From the NCBI GenBank assembly GCA_963930655.1, contig OZ005607.1:14896874-14960873 (forward strand): a DNA stretch of 64,000 bases, in the 5' to 3' direction. The stretch comes from Myrica gale. Its lineage: Eukaryota > Streptophyta > Magnoliopsida > Fagales > Myricaceae. The translations under genes were made by a program, and so were the position numbers. Positions 55,415 to 64,000 of this stretch are shown piece by piece; the stretch's first letter is position 1, and every line of letters begins with the position of its first letter. The notes beneath the pieces were generated by a model. That model did no database searches. It was given only the letters and a program-made list of their open reading frames with translations, and was not told the DNA's origin.

Positions 55415-56225
55415 GATACCATATTATTGAAGAAAAAGAACCAAAAAGATTAATGGAAGAGTTGTAGACAAAAATATAGCCAAAAAGTAGTCCAAATTAA
55501 TTACTTTAAAAATTAGATGCCCACCTATTTAATTACATGGAGCGAATCAATTAACGCACGTTTATACATGATGATAAAAAGGAAAAATAGACAACATTAA
55601 TTAGTTTAAAACATTATAGATACCTTAATATTGAAAAAAAAAAATGTTGCAAACAGATTTTTAGCAGAGTTATAGCCAAAGGATAATTTAAAAATCGTCT
55701 CAGTTGACTTCTTTAATAATTAGATACCTTCATATTGAAGAAAATGAAGTAGATAGATTAATGGAATTGTTATAAAAAAAAGATAAATAAAAAATGACGT
55801 AATTAATTTGATTAAAAAATTGATACCTTATTATTGAGGAAAAGGAACCAAATAGATTAATGGTAGAGTTATAGACCAAAATAAAAATGAAAAATAGTCC
55901 AAATTAATTAGTTTAAACATTCGAAACCTTATTAAAGAAGAAAATGATGTAAATAGATTAATGGAAGAGTTATAGACGGAAAAATAAACTAAAAATCGTC
56001 AAAATTAACTTGTTTAATGATTGGATACCATAAAATTGAAGAAAGCGAGCCAAATGGATTAATGAAAGGTTATTGCAAGAGTTAGAGACTAAAAGATAAT
56101 TTAAAAATCGTCAAAATTGACTTCTTTAATAATTAGATACGATCGTGATGAAGAAAACAAAGTAGATAGATTAATGAAATTGTTAAAGACGAAAAGATAA
56201 TTAAAAAATTTCCAAAATTAATGCG
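55415..56225 (-). repeat. AT-rich spacer 4
   Basis: Same subrepeat order; nearly identical to spacer 8. Confidence 0.88.
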
Positions 56226-57117
56226 TGAGGACAAGATTGGTTGAGCCTTGACCCGTCACCTAAACAGATGAAAGACCAAGGTTACGAAGTATTGAAACGC
56301 CACACCAACAAAACTGAAGAAACTCTCAAGAAATCTGGGTGATAAGTTTCGGTTGCTTGAACGCAACAGAATAAATTCTATAAGTTCAAATAGTTCTTTG
56401 AAGAACCAAGACGAACACAAGACCTCTCAAAAGTTGAAAGTTTAATCTTAACCACGAATTGGTTACTGTTCACAAGAAATGGACCTTATAAATATTTGGA
56501 ACGTCCCTCCAAAAGTAGGAAAAGTCATAACTAAAACATTAAAGCGACACTTAACATGCTCCTACGAAATTAGGTCTCTTGGACTGCAATAGCAAACCGA
56601 AAATGGCTAAAATACCAGATTCAATGTATCTAACATTTCCATCAAAGACCGCACTCGTTCTCCTATTTAATATCCTTGAAACTCATTAAATTCGTGACTA
56701 AGAATAGGCAAACCTCGCCGGTCACGGTTACTGTTCATATTAAGCCTCTTCACTTGTCGGTTTATAACGGGGTTAAGCCGGAGAAAGTGCGGGGCACCTT
56801 GGAATGTTTGGAATGAGCGAAATGTACACTCGGGGACCTCGGGACTTGAAAACCCGGGATAGATAGACGCCTCGGCAAAGGAATGGAGACCTCGGCTGGA
56901 AATTCACTCGGAGACACTAATGACTTTGAGTGAGAAATGGTTATTATTTGCGCCCAACTTGGTCATTTTAGAATCTGCCCGACTCCCTTGGATTTAGCCC
57001 ATTGAGGGCTTCCTTGAAACGTTTAGCTCTAAAGTCTTGTAATTGGGCCCCTTGCAAATGACAAAGGATCTTCAGCTCCATTCCCACGTGTATGTCCCAG
57101 CTCCTGGGTTTGCATCA
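56226..57117 (-). repeat. Satellite LTR unit 5, with deletion
   Basis: About 892 bp. The LTR 3' end and adjoining GATAC are missing: AATGCGT of the spacer runs straight into GAGGACAAG of the LTR. Unit 9 has the identical breakpoint. A second small gap near 56795 removes one CTCGGG repeat. Confidence 0.9.
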
Positions 57118-57942
57118 GATACCATATTATTGAAGAAAAAGAACCAAATAGATTAATGGAAGAGTTGTAGAAAAAAATACAGCTAAAAAGTAGTCCAAAT
57201 TAATTACTTTAAAAATTAGATGCCCTCCTATTTAATTACATGGAGCGAATAGATTCACGCACGTTTATACATGACGTTAAAAAGGAAAAATAGACCACAT
57301 TAATTAGTTTAAAACATTATAGATACCATAATATTGAAAAAAAAATGTTGCAAACAGATTTTTAGCACAGTTATAGCCGAAAGATAATTTTAAAATCGTC
57401 TCAGTTGACTTCTTTAATAATTAGATACCTTCATATTGAAGAAAATGAAGTAGATAGATTAATGGAATTGTTATAAACAAAAGATAAATAAAAAATGACC
57501 TAATTAATTTGATTAAAAAATAGATACCTTATTATTGAGGAAAAGGAACCAAATAGATTAATGGTAGAGTTATAGAGCAAAATAAAAATGAAAAATAGTC
57601 CAAATTAATTAGTTTAAACATTCGAAACCTTATTAAAGAAGAAAATGATGTAAATAGATTAATGGAAGAGTTATAGACGGAAAAATAAACTAAAAATCGT
57701 CAAAATTAACTTGTTTAACGATTGGATACCTTAAAATTGAAGAAAGCGAGCCAAATGGATTAATGAAAGGTTATTGCAAGAGTTATAGACTAAAAGATAA
57801 TTTAAAAATCGTCAAAATTGACTTCTTTAATAATTAGATACGATCGTGATGAAGAAAACAAAGTAGATAGATTAATGAAATTGTTAAGGACGAAAAGATA
57901 ATTAAAAAATTTCCAAAATTAGTGCGTTTAAAAAATCGATAC
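57118..57942 (-). repeat. AT-rich spacer 5
   Basis: Same subrepeat order. Confidence 0.88.
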
Positions 57943-58910
57943 TGATACGAACTCCACCTACAATTGTGATGAAACCCAATAACAATTATGGACTGGAACC
58001 CCTGGAACGTGAGGACAAGATTGGTTGAGCCTTGACCCGTCACCTAACCAGATGAAAGACCAAGGCTACGAAGTGTTGAAACGCCACACCAACAAAACTC
58101 AAGAAACTCTCAAGAAATCGGGGTGATAAGTTTCGGTTGCTTGAACGCAACAGAATAAACTTTATAAGTTCAAATAGTTCTTTGACGAACCAAGACGAAC
58201 ACAAGGCTCTCAAAAGTTGAAAGTTTAATCTTAACCACGAATTGGTTACTGTTCACACGAAATGGACCTTATAAATATTTGGAACGTCCCTCCAAAAGTA
58301 GGAAAAGTCATAACTAAAACATTAAAGCGACACATAACAAGCTCCTACGAAATTAGGTCTCTTGGACTGCAATAGCAAACCGAAAATAGCTAAAAGACCA
58401 GATTCAATGTATCTAACATTTCCATCAAAGACCGCACTCATTCTCCTATTTAATATCCTTGAAACTCATTAAATTCGTGACTAAGAATAGGCAAACCTCG
58501 CCGGTCACGGTTACAGTTCATATTGAGCCTCTTCACTTGTCGCTTGATAACGTGGTTAAGCCGGAGAAAGTGCGGGACACCTCGGGAGCACCTTGGAATG
58601 TTTGGAATGAGCGAAATGTACACTCGGGGACCTCGGGACCTGAAAACCCGGGATAGATAGACGCCTCGGCAAAGGAATGGAGACCTCGGCAGGAAATTCA
58701 CTCGGAGACACTGATGACTTGGAGTGAGAAATGGTTATTATTTGAGCCCAACTTGGTCATTTTAGAATCAGCCCGACTCTCTTGGATTAGCCCATTGAGG
58801 GCTTCCTTGAAACGTTTAGCTCTAAAGTCTTGTAATTGGGCCCCTTGCAAATGACAAAGGATCTTCAGCTCCATTCCCACGTGTATGTCCCAGCTCCTGG
58901 GTTTGCATCA
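57943..58910 (-). repeat. Satellite LTR unit 6
   Basis: 968 bp, nearly identical to unit 7. Confidence 0.92.
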
Positions 58911-59736
58911 GATACCATATTATTGAAGAAAAAGAACCAAATAGATTAATGGAAGAGTTGTAGACAAAAATATAGCTAAAAAGTTGTCCAAATTAATTAC
59001 TTTAAAAATTAGATGCCCGCCTATTTAATTACATGGAGCGAATAGATTCACGCACGTTTATACGTGACGTTAAAAAGGAAAAATAGACCACATTAATTTA
59101 TTTATAACATTATAGATACCTTAATATTGAAAAAAAAAATGTTGCAAACAGATTTTTAGCTGAGATATAGCCAAAAGATAATGTAAAAATCGTCTCAGTT
59201 GACTTCTTTAATAATTAGATACCTTCATATTGAAGAAAATGAAGTAGATAGATTAGTGGAATTGTTATAAACAAAAGATAAATAAAAAATGACCTAATTA
59301 ATTTGATTAAAAAATAGATACCTTATTATTGAGGAAAAGGAACCAAATAGATTAATGGTAGAGTTATTGAGCAAAATAAAAATGAAAAATAGTCCAACTT
59401 AATTAGTTTAAACATTCGAAACCTTATTAATGAAGAAAATGATGTAAATAGATTAATGGAAGAGTTATAGACGGAAAAATAAAATAAAAATCGTCAAAAT
59501 TAACTTGTTTAACGATTGGATACCTTAAAATTGAAGAAAGCGAGCCAAATGGATTAATGAAAGGTTATTGCAAGAGTTATAGACTAAAAGATAATTTAAA
59601 AATCGTCAAAATTGACTTCTTTAATAATTAGATACGATCGTGATGAAGAAAACAAAGTAGATAGATTAATGAAATTGTTAAGGACGAAAAGATAATTAAA
59701 AAATTTCCAAAATTAGTGCGTTTAAAAAATCGATAC
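58911..59736 (-). repeat. AT-rich spacer 6
   Basis: Shares private changes with spacer 7, such as TTTAGCTGAGATATAG. Confidence 0.88.
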
Positions 59737-60705
59737 TGATACGAACTCCACCTACAATTGTGATGAAACCCAATAACAATTATGGACTGGAACCCCTGGA
59801 ACGTGAGGACAAGATTGGTTGAGCCTTGACCCGTCACCTAACCAGATGAAAGACCAAGGCTACGAAGTGTTGAAACGCCACACCAACAAAACTCAAGAAA
59901 CTCTCAAGAAATCGGGGTGACAAGTTTCGGTTGCTTGAACGCAACAGAATAAACTTTGTAAGTTCAAATAGTTCTTTGAAGAACCAAGACGAACACAAGA
60001 CCTCTCAAAAGTTGAAAGTTTAATCTTAACCACGAATTGGTTACTGTTCACACGAAATGGACCTTATAAATATTTGGAACGTCCCTCCAAAAGTAGGAAA
60101 AGTCATAACTAAAACATTAAAGCGACACATAACAAGCTCCTACGAAATTAGGTCTCTTGGACTGCAATAGCAAACCGAAAATAGCTAAAAGACCAGATTC
60201 AATGTATCTAACATTTCCATCAAAGACCGCACTCATTCTCCTATTTAATATCCTTGAAACTCATTAAATTCGTGACTAAGAATAGGCAAACCTCGCCGGT
60301 CACGGTTACTGTTCATATTGAGCCTCTTCACTTGTCGCTTGATAACGTGGTTAAGCCGGAGAAAGTGCGGGACACCTCGGGAGCACCTTGGAATGTTTGG
60401 AATGAGCGAAATGTACACTCGGGGACCTCGGGACCTGAAAACCCGGGAAAGATAGACGCCTCGGCAAAGGAATGGAGACCTCGGCAGGAAATTCACTCGG
60501 AGACACTGATGACTTGGAGTGAGAAATGGTTATTATTTGAGCCCAACTTGGTCATTTTAGAATCAGCCCGACTCTCTTGGATTAGCCCATTGAGGGCTTC
60601 CTTGAAACGTTTAGCTCTAAAGTCTTGTAATTGGGCCCCTTGCAAATGACAAAGGATCTTTAGCTCCATTCCCACGTGTATGTCCCAGCTCCTGGGTTTG
60701 CATCA
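59737..60705 (-). repeat. Satellite LTR unit 7
   Basis: 969 bp, offset about 1,795 bp from its close relative unit 6. Confidence 0.92.
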
Positions 60706-61531
60706 GATACCATATTATTGAAGAAAAAGAACCAAATAGATTAATGGAAGAGTTGTAGACAAAAATATAGCTAAAAAGTTGTCCAAATTAATTACTTTAA
60801 AAATTAGATGCCCGCCTATTTAATTACATGGAGCGAATAGATTCACGCACGTTTATACGTGACGTTAAAAAGGAAAAATAGACCACATTAATTAATTTAT
60901 AACATTATAGATACCTTAATATTGAAAAAAAAAATGTTGCAAACAGATTTTTAGCTGAGATATAGCCAAAAGATAATGTAAAAATCGTCTCAGTTGACTT
61001 CTTTAATAATTAGATACCTTCATATTGAAGAAAATGAAGTAGATAGATTAGTGGAATTGTTATAAACAAAAGATAAATAAAAAATGACCTAATTAATTTG
61101 ATTAAAAAATAGATACCTTATTATTTAGGAAAAGGAACCAAATAGATTAATGGTAGAGTTATTGAGCAAAATAAAAATGAAAAATAGTCCAAATTAATTA
61201 GTTTAAACATTCGAAACCTTATTAATGAAGAAAATGATGTAAATAGATTAATGGAAGAGTTATAGACGGAAAAATAAAATAAAAATCGTCAAAATTAACT
61301 TGTTTAACGATTGGATACCTTAAAATTGAAGAAAGCGAGCCAAATGGATTAATGAAAGGTTATTGCAAGAGTTATAGACTAAAAGATAATTTTAAAATCG
61401 TCAAAATTGACTTCTTTAATAATTAGATACGATCGTGATGAAGAAAACAAAGTAGATAGATTAATGAAATTGTTAAAGACGAAAAGATAATTAAAAAATT
61501 TCCAAAATTAATGCGTTTAAAAAATCGATAC
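60706..61531 (-). repeat. AT-rich spacer 7
   Basis: Left part like spacer 6, right part like spacers 2-3, which suggests a crossover inside it. Confidence 0.85.
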
Positions 61532-62503
61532 AGATACGAACTCCACCTACGATTGTGACGAAACCCAATAAAAATCATGGATTGGAACCCCAGGAACGTG
61601 AGGACAAGATTGGTTGTGCCTTGACCCGTCACCTAACCAGATGAAAAAACAGGGCTTCGAAGTATCGAAACGCCACACCAACAAAACTCAAGAAACTCTC
61701 AAGAAATCAGGGTGATAAGTTTCGGTTGCTTGAACGCAACAGAATAAACTTTATAAGTTCAAATAGTTCTTTGAAGAACCAAGACGAACACAAGACCTCT
61801 CAAAAGTTGAAAGTTTAATCTTAACCACGAATTGGTTACTGTTCACATGAAAAGGACCTTATAAATATTTGGAACGTCCCTCCAAAAGTAGGAAAAGTCA
61901 TAATTAAAACATTAAAGCAACACTTAACAAGCTCCTACGAAATTAGGTCTCTCGGACTGCAATAGCAAACCGAAAATGGCTAAAGTACCAGATTCAATGT
62001 ATCTAACATTTCCATCAAAGACCGCACTCGTTCTCCTATTTAATATCCTTGAAACTCATTAAACTCGTGACTAAGAATAGGCAAACCTCGCCGGTCACGG
62101 TTACTGTTCATATTGAGCCTCTTCACTTGTCGGTTTATAACGGGATTAAGCCGGAGAAAGTGCGGGACACCTCGGGAGCACCTTGGAATGTTTGGAATGA
62201 GCGAAATGTACACTCGGGGACCTCGCGACTTGAAAACCCGGGATAGATAGACGCCTCGGCAAAGGAATGGAGACCTCGGCAGGAAATTCACTCGGAGACA
62301 CTGATGACTTGGAGTGAGAAATGGTTATTATTTGAGCCCAACTTGGTCATTTTAGAATCAGCCCGACTCTCTTGGATTATGCCATTCAGGGCTTACTTGA
62401 AACGTTTAGCTCTAAAGTCTTGTAATTGGGCCCCTTGCAAATGACAAAGGATCTTCAGCTCCATTCCCACATGTATGTCCCCAGCTCCTGGGTTTGCATC
62501 AGA
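61532..62503 (-). repeat. Satellite LTR unit 8
   Basis: 972 bp, nearly identical to unit 4. Confidence 0.92.
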
Positions 62504-63313
62504 TACCATATTATTGAAGAAAAAGAACCAAAAAGATTAATGGAAGAGTTGTAGACAAAAATATAGCCAAAAAGTAGTCCAAATTAATTACTTTAAAAAT
62601 TAGATGCCCACCTATTTAATTACATGGAGCGAATCAATTAACGCACGTTTATACATGATGATAAAAAGGAAAAATAGACAACATTAATTAGTTTAAAACA
62701 TTATAGATACCTTAATATTGAAAAAAAAAAATGTTGCAAACAGATTTTTAGCAGAGTTATAGCCAAAGGATAATTTAAAAATCGTCTCAGTTGACTTCTT
62801 TAATAATTAGATACCTTCATATTGAAGAAAATGAAGTAGATAGATTAATGGAATTGTTATAAAAAAAAGATAAATAAAAAATGACGTAATTAATTTGATT
62901 AAAAAATTGATACCTTATTATTGAGGAAAAGGAACCAAATAGATTAATGGTAGAGTTATAGACCAAAATAAAAATGAAAAATAGTCCAAATTAATTAGTT
63001 TAAACATTCGAAACCTTATTAAAGAAGAAAATGATGTAAATAGATTAATGGAAGAGTTATAGACGGAAAAATAAACTAAAAATCGTCAAAATTAACTTGT
63101 TTAATGATTGGATACCATAAAATTGAAGAAAGCGAGCCAAATGGATTAATGAAAGGTTATTGCAAGAGTTAGAGACTAAAAGATAATTTAAAAATCGTCA
63201 AAATTGACTTCTTTAATAATTAGATACGATCGTGATGAAGAAAACAAAGTAGATAGATTAATGAAATTGTTAAAGACGAAAAGATAATTAAAAAATTTCC
63301 AAAATTAATGCGT
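62504..63313 (-). repeat. AT-rich spacer 8
   Basis: Nearly identical to spacer 4. Confidence 0.88.
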
Positions 63314-64000
63314 GAGGACAAGATTGGTTGAGCCTTCACCCGTCACCTAAACAGATGAAAGACCAAGGTTACGAAGTATTGAAACGCCACACCAACAAAA
63401 CTGAAGAAACTCTCAAGAAATCTGGGTGATAAGTTTCGGTTGCTTGAACGCAACAGAATAAATTCTATAAGTTCAAATAGTTCTTTGAAGAACCAAGACG
63501 AACACAAGACCTCTCAAAAGTTGAAAGTTTAATCTTAACCACGAATTGGTTACTGTTCACAAGAAATGGACCTTATAAATATTTGGAACGTCCCTCCAAA
63601 AGTAGGAAAAGTCATAACTAAAACATTAAAGCGACACTTAACATGCTCCTACGAAATTAGGTCTCTTGGACTGCAATAGCAAACCGAAAATGGCTAAAAT
63701 ACCAGATTCAATGTATCTAACATTTCCATCAAAGACCGCACTCGTTCTCCTATTTAATATCCTTGAAACTCATTAAATTCGTGACTAAGAATAGGCAAAC
63801 CTCGCCGGTCACGGTTACTGTTCATATTAAGCCTCTTCACTTGTCGGTTTATAACGGGGTTAAGCCGGAGAAAGTGCGGGGCACCTCGGGAGCACCTTGG
63901 AATGTTTGGAATGAGCGAAATGTACACTCGGGGACCTCGGGACTTGAAAACCCGGGATAGATAGACGCCTCGGCAAGGGAATGGAGACCTCGGCAGGAAA
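63314..64000 (-). repeat. Satellite LTR unit 9, cut by window end
   Basis: Same deletion breakpoint as unit 5 at an offset of 7,088 bp. It lacks the small CTCGGG gap seen in unit 5. The array continues beyond the window. Confidence 0.9.

Larger units (their letters stand above)
48886..64000 (-). repeat. Tandem ~1.79-kb satellite: C-type LTR plus AT-rich subrepeats
   Basis: Nine LTR units in a row (eight complete or nearly so, one cut by the window end), all in minus orientation. Right-edge spacing is 1766, 1793, 1797, 1703, 1793, 1795 and 1798 bp. Each unit is one C-type LTR (~969 bp) and about 0.83 kb of ~100-bp AT-rich subrepeats. The LTR is bordered by GATAC on both sides in most units, the preserved target duplication. 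No PBS or PPT adjoins the LTRs. There is no gene; short ORFs on both strands are LTR sequence. The left edge is fused to the truncated C element. Confidence 0.95.

Noticed and set aside
48886..64000. CRISPR-like or other prokaryotic repeat array
   Set aside because: Units are ~1.79 kb with LTR homology and there are no short spacers. The whole window is plant retrotransposon DNA.

Overview
The window is plant nuclear DNA made almost entirely of Ty3/gypsy LTR retrotransposons and a satellite that contains their LTRs. I found no convincing host gene and no RNA gene. The evidence for a plant is the initiator-Met-tRNA primer sites (TGGTATCAGAGC), the Gag CCHC knuckle, the order PR-RT-RNaseH-IN, and a polyprotein C-terminus that runs into the 3' LTR without a classical chromodomain. 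Together these point to the CRM (centromeric retrotransposon) clade, so a centromeric or pericentromeric location is likely but not proven. The species cannot be named; a eudicot is a guess.

Layout. 1-1928: AT-rich flank with one doubtful ORF. 1929-3811: a Ty1/copia 5' LTR and leader fused to a gypsy leader. 3812-13576: element B1, a short non-autonomous gypsy derivative holding a solo LTR in its gag (4456-5319) and a full-length element A1 (6455-13249) in its 3' LTR. 13577-26056: plus-orientation, degenerate satellite made of AT-rich ~100-bp subrepeats and C-type LTRs, interrupted by a chimeric D/C LTR, solo LTR A2, complete non-autonomous element B2 (19756-23081) and a solo B LTR. 26057-39252: tandem and inverted E-family elements (E0, E1, and F on the minus strand) plus a minus-strand G fragment, with two palindromes. 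39253-48885: C element, split by full-length element A3 (42006-48639). 48886-64000: minus-orientation tandem satellite with a ~1.79-kb monomer, each monomer being one C-type LTR plus ~0.83 kb of AT-rich subrepeats, running off the window end.

How the parts relate. A elements are the only near-complete gag-pol copies (A1 LTRs differ at about 22 of 783 sites by eye, A3 at about 9 of 725), and both are broken. B and E are derivatives whose internal deletions are shared between separate copies, so each multiplied after deletion; they would need proteins from A-like partners. LTR families A to G share 3' ends but mix U3 and TATA modules, which shows repeated LTR recombination.

The main point of interest is the satellite. 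Its LTR is flanked by the same 5-bp duplication (GTATC; GATAC on the plus strand) in most monomers. This shows that an LTR integrated into an AT-rich repeat and the composite was then amplified, with 7.09-kb higher-order duplications. The satellite LTR also carries a CCGAGG-box module that the C element LTR in this window lacks.
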